Positions 1 to 11,704 of a stretch of 64,000 nt of DNA are shown one piece after another. Origin of the DNA: Uranotaenia lowii (lineage: Eukaryota > Arthropoda > Insecta > Diptera > Culicidae); the NCBI RefSeq assembly GCF_029784155.1, contig NC_073693.1:184719802-184783801 (forward strand), read 5' to 3'. Numbering within the stretch: position 1 is the stretch's first letter; each line of letters opens with the position of its first letter. Under the pieces are notes generated by a model. It ran no database searches. It saw only the letters and a program-made list of their open reading frames with translations, and was not told the origin of the DNA. Position numbers and translations under genes: made by a program.

Positions 1-812
1 TAAAGATTATGAATTGTATTACTCTGACGGTTCTCAATGTGGTCAAAGTCCTCAAAAAAGTTAAAATTTTGCTTTATACCAAGCCATGTGGGAATCATTG
101 GGAATGAAAAAGCAGATTTAGCAGCCAAAAATGCGACAAATGAATCTTCGTTACAAAATTCAATGACCTGTATCGATTTCAAAAATTTAGTTAAGTTGAT
201 TATAAAAAAATATTGGAATGACAAATGGATATCTACTACAGAAAACAAATACAGGGAAATAAGGGATTCAACTAAAAGATGGAAATGTGTTGAAATGCTT
301 AAAAGGAAAGAATCAGTAGTTTTAACTCGATTGAGATTGGGTCATACCAATTTAACTCATTCTTATTTAATGTCTCATGATAGTCCACCTATTTGCGATC
401 ATTGTAACGTTAATTTGTCAGTTAAACACATATTCAATAGTTGTGAAAAATTCGCATCACTGAGAAGAGCTACAGATATTTCAGGGATCAACGATTTGAA
501 AGATAATTTTGAAAATATCGATAAAGTTTTTGAATTTTTGAAGAAGTCAGATCTTTATGATTCCATTTGAGTTTCTTTGTAAGAAAAAAACATATATGAT
601 TGGATACAAAATCAAGTACTATACAGGACACATTTTCTAATACATATTTCCATTGATTTATTGTAAACACGCGTTAGTTAGTATGTTTGTTGTAAGCTAG
701 TTGTTAAATTTATAGTAATTATTTTAAATTGTATACAAGATTATAAAGTCAACGGCCTAAATAGCCTCATGTTGTGCTGATGGCCGACCAAATAAAATAA
801 ATAAAAAATAAA
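1..812 (+). mobile_element. 3' end of an I-clade LINE
   Basis: The segment holds the last part of an RNase H/zinc-knuckle reading frame, a 3' UTR of about 215 bases and an A-rich TAAA-type tail at about 787-812. This order (RNase H, C-terminal Cys/His motif, short UTR, simple A-rich tail) is that of I-clade non-LTR retrotransposons. The upstream part lies outside the window, so I cannot tell whether the copy is 5'-truncated. The reading frame is internally damaged (see the pseudogene entry), so this is a dead copy. Confidence 0.75.
3..570 (+). pseudogene. LINE RNase H C-terminal remnant
   Basis: The frame starting at base 3 reads YYSDGS, the first catalytic Asp motif of RNase H. The frame starting at 37 reads PSHVGIIGNEKADLAAK, the last RNase H block with its final Asp. 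Only about 15 codons separate them and the frame changes, so the middle of the domain, including the catalytic Glu and second Asp, is deleted. Downstream, residues about 118-135 of the second frame carry CDHCNVNLSVKHIFNSC, the CxxC...HxxxxC knuckle found after RNase H in I-clade LINEs. The frame ends at a TGA at 568-570. RNase H removes the RNA strand during reverse transcription; this copy cannot do so. Confidence 0.75.
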
Positions 813-3333
813 CGTTTCTGCGTTTGACAGACTGACACATAACTGTTTACTTCACTAATATTTGACAAAGGCCTCAGTGTACGGACAATTTTTTGACGTC
901 GTTTTTGGGACTTTCTATACCAAATCAATTGGATTATTTTTAAGGTTTAATTCATAAACATTTTTTATACTGATCTACAAAAAGGACTACTTTCTACAGC
1001 GAATGATGTAATTATAGTATTTTTATTGATTGAAAAAGTACACTTTTTGATTGTTCGGATTTCAAGGAACGTGCTGTACGGACAATTTTTTGATACAGTG
1101 TATATTGCCCGATTAAAAAAAATTCAATGACAATCAAAAATTAAAAAAAAAAACCAGCTTAAGATAGAGAAAATCTGTCATAATCATTTTGTTATAATTC
1201 AATGGTACCTCGATCACATAATACTGAAATGAAAATTAAATTAATGTTATTTTGCATCAAACGTTGCATCTAACCCTGCTGTTGCATGATGCCCTGTTAG
1301 ACGATAGTGAATGAGAATATTTTCAGTTGTTTCAATGAATGTGTATTTAAATCGTTTTTGTGTGATTATTGAACTTTTCGGAACTTCTGCAATAATGAAT
1401 TAAAAATTTTCCTTAACATAGTTATGGTGGCTTAAATATAGACAGTCAAGAATAAAATAACTCAATCAGCATTAAATGTGACGGAAAGATTTCCCACACA
1501 TACTGAAGCAAGAAAAAAAAATAGCGTGTTCTTGGGCAATCAAGGTAAAAATCAGAAAATGGTTTCCATTGGATTACATTGGCTGGGGAACATGCTTATA
1601 AATAATAAATGAGACCCATTATGTATACTCGCTAAGGAATCAAATTTTGAGCTAGCTTCACAACTTGTTTCAAATTGTAAGAAACAAAATAAACACTCCT
1701 ACGCCGATGGCATCCGTTCACGTTCTGTTCTGTGTCGCTACCGCCCCAAAATCCGGTGAAGTCCTACGATACTCGTGCTTTATAGTTGAACATACCTCGG
1801 AAATCTTCCATTATATCTGGGTAACTTTAAGGGGCCTTTTGCGCTATTATTCCACACAATAAAGATTGATTTTAATATTTTAGCAAGGTGCATGGCTACA
1901 AGAATAAGAAAATTTTCCAAGAGGTAGCTTCGAGAAGTGCGACAAAACCGAAAAAGGTTACATGCTGTGATAAATCAATTATGAAGTTTGTCGTTAGATT
2001 TCAAGCAGAATTACTGAAATATGTTAGCTTTAAGTTTGATAAGAGAAAAAACTGATTCGGAACCCTGGATGAGAAGATTTTTCGGCAGAGTGTGTTCAAC
2101 CGCTTGGGATTTAGATAGAGGAAAAGGTCGTTTCAATTCATGAGAATTTGTTAGCAGACCACTTCTAAGCATCTAGAAACGATTCAGTACGGCTCGCTTT
2201 AGCGCGTTCGCACTTAGGTATGTGGAAAATATTGATGATCGGAGAATCAGAATATCGAATATTTTTCTTTGGGCCAGTGAAGATTGTGCTAATTTTTTAG
2301 ACTTGATGAAGCAAAACTTTTAGATAAAATAACTGCTTTCGAAGAGAAAACTAATTTTGGTTTACTTAAGTCACAATTCTATAGATTCCTCGAATCTATC
2401 AATTAACTGAAATTCATGAAGGAATAAGAGACGGGGTGCTTGAATGTTTGATTTGCTGATCATGTACCAACGTTCCAATTTCATTTGAGCCAAAATTCAG
2501 GCTCAAAATTTAGATTCCGAATCTAGGTTAAGTATTCGAATTCCAAATTCAGACTCAGACTATCGATTTGAAATTAAAAAATCTATTGGTTTTTTTAACA
2601 TCTGTCAGTCTCGGATTTATAAAATAATATCGATTGTGTTTTACTCTAACGTTTCGATCCTTGTTAGTTTCTCCTAACTGAAAAAATGTCGTTCACTTGA
2701 TAGATTTTATTTGGCTTATTATGTTCTGCTGTAATTGGTTTTTAAGGACTTTCCAGAACTATTAGTTTTTCTGGTAAACTTTTGGTGTTTATACAATTTT
2801 GCATCGAAACTTGGCATTTTTTTACTGTTAATATTTCAAGGAATGCAATAATGTTTTAATTCACATAAGTCTTCGAAAATTTGTAGTTATTTTTTTTAAA
2901 TTTCCATACAACCCAATAACGGGGAGGCTTGAGAGAAAATTGCGAGCGCCAAATAAAATTGGATAGTTTTACAACAACAAAATTCTGTTAAAAGAAAAGT
3001 ATTGGCAAAATGAGTAGCGGGAATTGAAGAAGGAGAATGCAATCTCCTGCAATACAGATTAGACGAAGTAAATATTTGAGAAAAGAACTGATCAATACCA
3101 TGACTGAAAAAAGTGAGCGCCAAACACGAAATATTACTTGCAAAATAGAAAAAAAAATTTTTTTTTCAAATTTTTCCATGAATTATCATAAAACAACCTT
3201 TATTTCCTTCCTAGAAAGTATTTTGATGAAACGAACGGTTTTTAAGATTTAGAACGGACATATTTCTGAATGAACTAAATTAAATGAACCAACATATAAA
3301 ACCAATTTCTTAAGATAAGTGAAACCGTGCAAG
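813..3333. other. AT-rich stretch with dispersed repeat pieces
   Basis: No gene recognised. A 19-base word (TGTACGGACAATTTTTTGA) occurs at 878-896 and again, perfectly and in direct orientation, at 1075-1093. Bases about 1110-1290 resemble 18850-19050, sharing GACAATCAAAAA, TTAGCTTAAGA-type and GTTGCATCTAACCC words, so they are two copies of one dispersed repeat. Open frames of 60-75 codons here show no family motif. Confidence 0.4.
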
Positions 3334-4365
3334 TAGGGGAGATGAGGGCATAACGAGCACCCAGGGATAATGAGCACTACGCTTTTCTACGAAAGTACGT
3401 ATTTTCTTAAATAAATTTTCATGAGGATTTGTTTCCTACTACCTATAGCATTAATTTTTCACAAAAAAAGAATCTCCTTATCATCTTTACAGAGTTATTT
3501 AAAAAAAAACTAGCTTGGTTCTCAAGTTACGAAAATATTATAATTTTTGAGCACCACGAAATAAGCTCTTATGATCTTAAAATCACCTTGATCTATAATG
3601 TACGCACTGCAACATGATGTACACATTGTTTCTCAATTTTTACCATAATAAAATTTTTGATTTTTCACTTTTATCAATTTTAAAACACGTTTTTACTTAA
3701 ATTTGTTGACTAGGGGCATATAGAGCACCATATTATCGAGGCATAATGAGCATTTTCTGCCGTAGAATCTAGCAGCGAATTAAAATTGATTTATAGCGCC
3801 ACACCTTGACTAGTTTTCATCCGACGATTTAGCCTATTGGTAAGGTGTCGGACTAGAGTTAGATTTCTGTTCGAGGTGATTTTTTTCCATTCACAATTCA
3901 TGATCGATTTTTTTATTGTTACATTATACGGCTAGTAGCATCATCCTCCGAACAAAGCATTTAATGTATGAGCGTGCGTGAATTGTTTGTATTCTACAAA
4001 CAGACCTAGATTATTTTGTTATTGCTTTGTTTGATGAATCTACGACTCACCTGACTTCATCGAATTGAATTCGCTGCTAGATTCCCCGGCAAAAACGCAC
4101 ATCTTGCTCTGAATCATGGTGCTCATACTGCCTCAGGGGGGGTTCTCATTATGCCTCCACAGTGGCTGGTTTTCAGCTTTTGGCAAAAATTTATAAAATG
4201 CATTTTTTAACGTTTCCATCTAGTTTTTCACGTTTCAGCTCGTTAGGGAATAGGCTTTTCAAGTGTCTGAACACGAAACAATAATGTTACCTCCATATTA
4301 TAGCTATTTTCTATGGTTAAATAACCGTTTTCATTAAGGTGGCCATTATGCCCCCATCTCCCCTA
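3334..4365. mobile_element. TIR element with nested inverted motifs, TA target
   Basis: The left end reads TAGGGGAGATGAGGGCATAA. The right end is its inverse complement with few changes (GCCCCCATCTCCCCTA ending at 4365). Both ends begin with TA, suggesting a TA target duplication as in the Tc1/mariner/pogo group. Related words recur inward: forward at about 3713-3750 (GGGGCATATAGAGCACC, GAGGCATAATGAGCAT) and inverted at about 4114-4160 (ATGGTGCTCATACTGCC, GTTCTCATTATGCC). No transposase frame is seen, so this is a non-autonomous element of about 1.03 kb. Confidence 0.7.
3823..3886 (+). other. tRNA-like segment (pseudo-tRNA or SINE head)
   Basis: TTTAGCCTATTGGTAAGG resembles a pol III A box in its D-arm setting. 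About 30 bases on, CTGTTCGAGGTGA resembles a B box/T loop, and a run of seven T follows at 3880-3886. The order and spacing fit a tRNA, but the anticodon arm and acceptor pairing are lost. It lies inside the TIR element at 3334-4365, so it was inserted there or was captured by it. Confidence 0.45.
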
Positions 4366-4577
4366 CTACGGTAACATTTTTTTTAAAAGTTGCCTTAACA
4401 TTTTCATCTGTACAATCTCAAAATACTTTGAACTTCTGTTTCGCTACTCAACAAGGTCAAATTTGGGAAAATCGGTTCAATGGTGTCTGAATAACAAGTT
4501 ACAGCTGTTCAATTTTTTTTAAGACTTATTTTATAAGGTCAGGTTTTTAAGTGTAGCAGACTTGGTGATGTTATAAA

Positions 4578-4950
4578 TAGGGGAGAATGAGGATACTTGA
4601 TCCCTGGGGATACTTGATCTCTTCGCTATATCTCGAAACAGGAATGTCTTACCATTATCAAATTTTCTAGAAAAATGTTCCGAATAGAACAAAACAACAA
4701 TGCCTTTATTTCAACCAATTTTAAAAATTTTATTTTTCGAATTATTGTACTTTATTTGAAAAATGTAACAAAATGTTATTTGAAGATCTTTTTTTATCAC
4801 TTTAGCATTTTTCTCACATGGTAAAAATATAATAAAACTATTTATTCTGTTATGTAAATTGTTAGAGTATAATATGAACTGCATAATGCCATATCTTCTG
4901 AACAATAGTAAACTCTCATTTTTTTTAAGAAAAAGTTTTCCAAAATGTAT
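4578..4950. mobile_element. Left part of a 'TACTTGATCC' TIR element
   Basis: The end reads TAGGGGAGAATGAGGATACT followed by TGATCCC, then GGGGATACTTGATC repeats the motif. The element is interrupted by the LINE at 4951-9233 and resumes at 9243, which reads ATACTTGATCCCTA. Opposite ends of the same family, in inverse orientation, occur at 18625-18652, 54251-54275 and at the right edge of the window. Confidence 0.55.
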
Positions 4951-5042
4951 GGTTTATTTGTTTATTTGTTTATTCAATCAACGGACCAAGTATAGGTCCA
5001 AATGACGACTTAAAGTTAAAGTTACATAAAATTTACATCTAA

Positions 5043-6739
5043 TTAACGATTTCTTGATATTCTTAAAACATTTCTTCGGAAAACATTCCGCGAATCGTCG
5101 AAGTCGAAGAGCTCGGAAAGGCGGTTGAACGTTTTCATTGCACCGATGAATGCACTATTGGCTCCATAGTTGTTCAATCGAATGGAGACATACAGTTGAA
5201 GGTCCTGGTTTCTCAGTCCATGGGGTCTCACATTAAGAGGAATAGCTTCCAGTAGCGTAGGACAATTGATACGCGATGTCAGTAGATCGGCAACAAAAGA
5301 AGCTCGTGTTGCATTTCTTCGGGCTTGAAGAGTATCCATGTCTATAAGACGACATCGATGTTCGTAGCTTGGCATGTGGAACGGGTCTTGCCAGTTAAGG
5401 TGTCTGAGGGCATAACGCAAAAAGAGCCTCTGGATAGCCTCGAGCCGCTCATTACCGTTCTGATAGTAAGGACACCAGACAGCTGAGGCGTATTCGAGGA
5501 TGGATCGAACTATGCTGCAATACAGGCTCTTCAGGCAATACACGTCCTTGAATTCCTTGGCCACTCGAAATAAAAATCCGAGGCTTCTAGAAGCTTTATC
5601 GACGACGTAGTTCGTATGTGTTTCGAATTCCAGCTTACGGTCGAGTATTACGCCCAAATCATTGATGAGGTCAACCCGCACAATGGACTCATCTCCTAAG
5701 AAGTACTCCGCGCAAAAAGGCTGCCGTCTTCGTGAGAAACTGATGACTGCACATTTACTGCGATTCAAAGGCAGGCAGTTTATGTCGCACCACTGTGCGA
5801 AAAGATTAAACTAGTTTTGCAGAAAATCAATGTCGTCCTGACCGTTTATGGCGTAGAACAGTTTAAGATCATCAGCATAACAAAGTTTCGGGCCGTTAAG
5901 GAGTGTGAACACATCGTTAAAATAAATTAAGGAGATAATCGGTCATAAGTGACTACCTTGGGGCACACGAGAGGAAGCAGAGAACTGGCTGGAGAGAGTG
6001 TCTCCAGTGCGAACTGCCAATTTACGTCCAGTTAAGTAACTGCGGAACCAGCCAAGTAAAGGTCCGCAGAATTCTAAACGCCCAAGCCCCCCATTGGTAA
6101 GGTGATATCGTGGTTCACCTTATCAAACGCTGCTGACAAATCAGTATAAATGGCGTCAGTTTGAGACTTAGCAGCAAAACATTCGTGTACATAGGAGGTG
6201 AATGTCAACAGGTTAGTTGTCGTAGAGCGTTTGGGCATAAAACCGTGCTGATCGATTGAAAAATTTTGCTTACAGTACGAGAAAATCGGATCCATGACGA
6301 CTAATTCGAATAGTTTGGAGATTGCACATAAAGCAGAAATTCCTCTATAGTTTTTGATATCTCTTCGGTCCCCCTTTTTATGGACTGGAAACATGTAGGC
6401 TTCCTTCCACAGTGAAGCGTAGGTGGCTCTGTCAAGAGAAGCTTGGAAGATGAGTCTTACAGGTGTCAGTAAAAGAGGAATAAATCGTTTTAAAAAGGTA
6501 GACGGTATACCGTCCGGGCCAGTAGAGAGCGAGTTTTTGAGCTTTGCCGCTGCTTTAGATATGACCGCATCCTCTACAACAATCGTGCTCATGCTGAAGC
6601 CGAGTGGCGAAACATTCCTAACAGCACTCTCCACGTGTTCTGGGGATGTTGAAGCAGTAGCAAAGGTACTCGAGAATTTTTGAGCAAAGAGAGCACAGAT
6701 TTCGCCATCAGAGTTCGCAGTGTTGCCATCCAGAAACAT
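5043..6739 (-). pseudogene. LINE reverse transcriptase, broken
   Basis: Along the sense strand: the N-terminal block SLSTGPDGIPSTFLKRF; the palm strand with VHKKGDRRDIKNYRGISAL; then YTDLSAAFDKVNHD, which carries the first catalytic Asp. The frame then breaks at about 6080. It resumes in another frame with a PQGS block and YADD, the catalytic pair, at 5868-5879. It continues with the thumb-like segment SKCAVISFSRRRQPF and a C-terminal domain ending at 5043 (LRISRNR). In-frame stops lie at 5943-5945, just after PQGS, and at 5811-5813. The enzyme would copy LINE RNA at a nicked target; with at least one frameshift and two stops it cannot be made. No RNase H domain follows. Confidence 0.8.
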
Positions 6740-6876
6740 TTGAGTTGGAATACCAGGTTCATTCCGCTGACTTTTTACGTGCTTCCAGAAAGATTTTGGG
6801 TTGGACTTGAGGTTACGTTGTACTCGAAAAAGATAATTTTGGTAACAACGCTCACTGGCTTTTTTATAAGCGGAGT

Positions 6877-8028
6877 TCAGTCTTCGATAACATCCTTAGT
6901 TTGGGAGGATTTGAGCTTATGGTAATTTCTAAGAGCACATCTCTTCGCCGTCATCAGTCGACGCAGTTCTTTCGTAAACCAAGGAGTCCGCAAATTTCCG
7001 GAAGTCGTTCGCTTTGGCACGTGGCGGTCGATAACGTAATTTAAGATATGCGAAAAGGTTTCGGCCGCAGCATTGGGATGCCATAGATTGAGTTCAGATT
7101 CCCAGTCGATGGTGACCAGGATATGGGAGATAGCATCGAAATCCGCTTTCTTGGAGTCGAGATAGAAAGGTGCTGATTTTTCGACAGAAGCATGCAATCC
7201 AATGACCTCGAGCGAAACCATTAGAGCTGTATGATGCTGAACTGCCTTAACGAACGGAGCAGGAGCCGATTCAATGGTCGGAACGCGAGACCCATCGCTA
7301 GCAAAGCAGAGATCCAACATACGGCCGTTTTCGTTAGTAACTCTGTTAATTTGACGCAAGGTTGCAGTACTCAGGGAGTCTAGTATGATGTTTGAAGGCG
7401 TCGAGAATGTAGAGCGCACAGGATCCTGGTACAAAAACCTACCATGGTTGGAGCACCACTTCAAACCGAGCAAATTGAAGTCACTAATGACGAGAATATC
7501 GTCTTCGGGGGCGCAGAGAGAACTCACTTTGGATATGCAGCGAGAAAGAGACTCCGCCAGGGCGACATTTCGTGTGCGGTCAGGGGGTAGGTACAGCACG
7601 CATACGTAGAGTTTTCGGTTGCCAAGATCGATGCGGGTCCATACCAGTTCCAAGTCGTGTCAGGAGTCATCGTTGATAAGCAGTGCATGGAAATTGGATT
7701 TAACAGCAATTAAAACTCCACCTCCAGTGTTCTTCTTGCTATTACGGGGACTGCGGTCACAACGAAAAACAATGTAATCTGGTACAAATATCTGACTCGA
7801 GATACGGTCGTTCAGCCATGTTTCCGTGGAAGCGACAACGTCGTAGCAGGAACAAGAGCTGGCGAGCAGATAATCTGCTATACAGGAGTTTAAACCCCCG
7901 ACATTCTGGTAGTACATGGTGAGTGAATCATAAGATTCCATCGCAGACCTAGAGCCTCGAACGCTGGAAGGGGAGGAACCATCAGGCGGAGGAAAGCGGT
8001 TAGGAGGGCCATACTTGCCTGAGCTCAT
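6877..8028 (-). pseudogene. LINE EEP endonuclease, frameshifted
   Basis: The first frame (8028-7660) gives YYQNVGGLNSCIADYLL and STETWLNDRI, the Asn and Glu blocks of the exonuclease-endonuclease-phosphatase fold. A frame change at about 7655 leads into VWTRIDLGNRKLYVCVLYLP and DILVISDFNLLGLKW (the GDFN block, with Ser in place of Gly). Near the end, VQHHTALMVSLE stands where the family normally has SDH, so the catalytic Asp seems replaced. The C-terminal part (LRTPWFTKELRRLMTAKRCA) is the usual linker to the reverse transcriptase. This domain would nick target DNA for priming; the frameshift and the altered active site make it non-functional. Confidence 0.75.
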
Positions 8029-8040
8029 AGGATGGAGAAC

Positions 8041-9000
8041 CCCTATGCCACAGACGAACTCAGGGCCAGGACGACTGATGACGTTGACGGGAAACAGCGC
8101 GACTGAGTCGAAGGGAATAGGGGTCTCCGTTGGACCTGATACGTTGCGTCCCTGTGATGAAAGCCCTATGTTTGTTGAGTTAGCAAGCGTAGCGTGTTAA
8201 TAGGCGTCAATAGTTGAAGCAGAGCTACCCAAGGACCGTTGTAGGGATCTGACAATTAGTAGAAATTCATCACGCGAGGGAATAGATCTTGAGTTCGAAA
8301 GGTACTTGCCTGTAGAGGCGATCTGGGGAGCCTCGTCACCACAGACGAACTCAGGGCCGGGACGACTGATGACGCTGGCTGGAAACGGCGCAACTGAGTC
8401 GAAGGGCTCGGAGGTCCCCAAAAGGCCAAGCTCGGTGCGTCCCGGTGATGTAATCCAAGTCGAAGTGGCTGGTAGAATCGTAGCAAATTGACCGTCAGAA
8501 TGAAATTGCGTAGCATGTTGATAGGCGTCAATGGTAGAAACAGAGCTACCCAAGGACCGTTGTAGGGATCTGACAATTGGTAGAAATTCATCACGCGAGA
8601 GATTGGTTCTTGAATTCGAAAGGTACTTGCCTGTAGAGGCGATCTGGGGAGCCTCGTCACCACAGACGAACTCAGGGCCGGGACGACTGAAGACGCTGGC
8701 TGGAAACGGCGTGACTGAGTCGAAGGGCTCGGAGGTCCCCAAAAGGCCCAAGCTCTTTGCGTCCCAGTGATGTGACCCAAGTCGAAGTGGCTGGTCGGAT
8801 CGTAGCAAATTGACCGTCGGTATGAAATCTGTTGTAAGGCGAGATCATGTCACGAGCATTGCAAGTTCTCGAACAGAATGAATACTTGCCGTTGAAAACC
8901 TGTTCGAGAACCTCGTCACCGCAGTCGAACTCAGAGCCGGGACGACTGAAGACGTTGGCAGGAATCAGCGCGACAGAGTCGAAGGGCTTAGAGGTCTCCA
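8041..9000 (-). repeat. Internal tandem repeat in the LINE 5' region
   Basis: Four diverged copies of one block, marked by a plus-strand CACAGACGAACTCAGGGCC-type word, begin near 8049, 8340, 8661 and 8920 (spacings about 291, 321 and 259). On the sense strand they encode EPFDSV, FPASVFSRPGPEFVCGDEAP and GKYLSNSR. The longest open piece (8197-8808) contains two full copies. No zinc knuckle or other ORF1 hallmark is seen. The unit length varies, so copies differ by indels and the repeat may no longer be in one frame. Confidence 0.7.
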
Positions 9001-9242
9001 AAATGCTAAAACCGTTGCGCCCCGATGAAGAAGCAATTGACGACGAAAATGATTGGCTAGTAGATCCGATAAAATTGTAGCAAGCACATGAGGCTGAGGT
9101 CTCGAGGGACTCGTTGTCGAAAAACGATGGACTTTCGATGTCAGCAATCCTTGGTGTGGTACAACCAGTGGTGTAGAACTCCCGGAAGTTAAAGATGGAG
9201 TGAGCGAGGTCGCTGGAGATAACGGGACATGTTAAAATGTAT

Positions 9243-9770
9243 AAAATGGTATGTGTATACTTGATCCCTAGAGTCCTAAAAGATATATTTTCCTTCTGAA
9301 TGGATCGTGATCACTGGTTACCGTGAAATTACTGATATCTGTACAACTAATAATTATCCAGTAAATATCTGTTAAAAATGACTAAAAATACTTAAAACTA
9401 GAAAATTGCGCCTTAAGGTATGCAATGACTATAGGGTAGTAGACAAACTTTTAAAATGCTGTTTGTCTAATACTTACAAACTGTGAAATGAGAACTTATA
9501 TCAAAAAAATAGTCAACAGACCCTTTATCTCCGGATTTTATTAGATTTTTGCCTAGGGTCAGGGCACCCTGAATTAAGGATCAAGTCTCCTGTAGTTAAG
9601 GATCATGTCTCCTGTAACTTAAAAAATATCACAATTTTTTGGTCTCACGAAAATGCTTTAGTTCAACTGCGAGCTCATGTATCTTTCTAACTTTTGGAGC
9701 ATATAAACTTGAAATTATACGCTGTCAGAAAATGCTAAAGACGGCGAAATGGTTGTGCCTAGTTCTAGTA
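9243..9770. mobile_element. Right part of the split 'TACTTGATCC' element
   Basis: The segment resumes the element broken by the LINE. AAGGATCAAGTCTCCTG at about 9577 and AAGGATCATGTCTCCTG at about 9599 are inverted iterations of the end motif. Bases about 9330-9760 align by eye with 18190-18590; shared words include ATAGGGTAGTA, ACTTACAAACTGTGAAATGA, ATTTTTGCC and GAAATTA(T/C)ACGCTGTCAGA. The terminal CCCCTA is not found here, so this end is eroded. Confidence 0.5.
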
Positions 9771-11189
9771 TTGTGATTAATTGCAATGAAAAAGTTCCAA
9801 CGATTTCGTATCTCCATCAAGTGTATAAAAATGTCGGACGGAATCAGTAAATAAAGCTTATTGTGAATATTAAACAAACAAATAAAATAACGATAACCTT
9901 TTCATAACGATTCACTTCAATGTATTACCCTCCAGTGAGTTTGGATACAATGACCAATAGCAGCTAGCAATACTAAACCTGTCAAAAGCAGAAGCAACCA
10001 ACTGTTGAATGGAAATCAGTGGTCGTCTATTAAAGAATGCGGGGGAGTCAGAGCCAGTCCCCAATGTAAGAGAAATCCCACAAAATGAGCAAATAGGACG
10101 GAAGGGGATTTGATTATTTTGTTTGTGTACATATTGGATAATAATCGCTTAATGCCGCGCATAAATCGTATTGTGTTTTATAAGAGAGTTTCGTCTCAGA
10201 TCGACGTTGAAATTTGTAATCGATTAGCAAGAATTTTGCTAATTAAGTATTGAATAATGAGGTCGGAACGTATAGATTAAATTTTACTCCCACTAGACAT
10301 CTATTAGTTTGACTGAATATTCAGAAAATGATAATGACACCCCTTGCCGGAGTTCAAGGGTAGTCAACTTTACTGTTCCAGAATTTAATGTTCATTGTTT
10401 TGACATAACAAGAAGTGCAATGTGATATTTTGCGAGGATTATCAATTTATAGAAACCAAGCTTGTTTTTTTCAGATTTCTGGCAAAAAAAAAACGTTGGT
10501 CACCCTTTGTTTTGGAATAGCCATGTACCCGCGCGTCCAGATAGAGATTCGCACCACATAGCAGATTATTCATGCAAAATAAATGGTAATTAAGTCCATC
10601 ATTTATGCATGAATAGATTCAAGTGGAGAGTGGATTTCGAGTAAAATATTTGACACACCTGATTGAAAATGTCGCATTTTACCAGTGGTTTTAGTTTTCA
10701 AGTACCTTCCACTGCCAGCAGGATGTGGATCCAGATGGACACGTGACTTGCTTCCACGTTTTGAGGCTGTTTGTAATTTCTCTTATTGGAACACGATCCG
10801 AGATACGATGGTCGAGGGAAATTATCGAAGAAGTATTTTTTTCATTCATAACAAACATCAGTACAATTATTAAAAGTTTAAATTGTTTACCATTGTGTAG
10901 TATTTGTTACTGTGGCCTGGATTGTTTCCATTTACATTTTTTAAATCATCATTCTTCACATCGGAAATAATATTGCAACAAGATCAATATATTTTAAATT
11001 GATATTGAAGATTTTCATAGAACATTTTTACTTTCGAAAATGGTTGATATTTATGAAAAATCTTGAGAAGAAACTTCGAAAACTGCATAGAAATAGGAAC
11101 AAATGCTCAACATATGTTATAATGTATAAAATTTATTATATATGTAATATTACCATAATAAACGATTCTCATTATCGCATGAACTGTAC
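9771..11189. other. No recognised feature
   Basis: AT-rich sequence. Short frames at 10685-10970 have no family motif and overlap one another. I see no RNA gene and no clear repeat boundary. Confidence 0.4.
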
Positions 11190-11450
11190 CGTCAACTGGG
11201 GTAAAATGCAACACTTTGCACTTTTCAATGGCTTCTAAAAACTAATATCCACAGATAACCATACTGCTTATGCATCAAAAGTTTGAAGGTTGATGAGACA
11301 TCAAATTAACGTAGTGAGAAATTTTTTGATTTCTTCGGTTATTTTTAAATACTAGAAAATGATACAAGCCAAAAACCAATCATAATCCAGCATAACGAAT
11401 TTTACAAGGTGTCATTTGTTGGATTTTGTTGCATTTTACCCCTGACAGGA
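11190..11450. mobile_element. MITE with GGGGTAAAATGCAAC ends
   Basis: GGGGTAAAATGCAAC at 11198-11212 is matched perfectly in inverse orientation by GTTGCATTTTACCCC at 11428-11442, enclosing about 245 bases with no coding content. A related segment in opposite orientation lies at about 59520-59700; it shares the ATGCATAAGC word and the GTGTTGC...ACCCC edge. Confidence 0.65.
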
Positions 11451-11704
11451 TACTGAATTATAAAAAAATATATTTAGTAAAATTTGGTGATTGTCTGAAA
11501 AATATTTTAAAACCAACAGCGTTTGTATAGCATAGTACATCAACCAATAAAAGGTTGTATAGACTTTTCCGAAAACTTTAAATATGTACACTTTATTTCT
11601 TAAATAAAACAAACAATGATTTTTTTTAAACATTTTGTGCTCAAACATACTGCAAAAAAGGGGTTTTCTTTCCATTTATAATTCATTTAGTATTCCTTTT
11701 TAAG

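Larger units (their letters stand above)
4951..9233 (-). mobile_element. Loner/CR1-like LINE, inactive, with target duplication
   Basis: A minus-strand non-LTR retrotransposon of about 4.3 kb. The order along its sense strand is a repeated N-terminal region (9000-8040), an endonuclease (8028-6877), a reverse transcriptase (6739 to about 5300), a short C-terminal domain without RNase H, and a 3' tail of TAAACAAA-type repeats (4952-4975 on the plus strand). The 9-base word AAAATGTAT flanks it at 4942-4950 and 9234-9242, a plausible target site duplication, so the copy is close to full length. Frameshifts and nonsense codons make it inactive. The clade assignment (no RNase H, EEP endonuclease, YADD) is by motif only. 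Confidence 0.75.
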
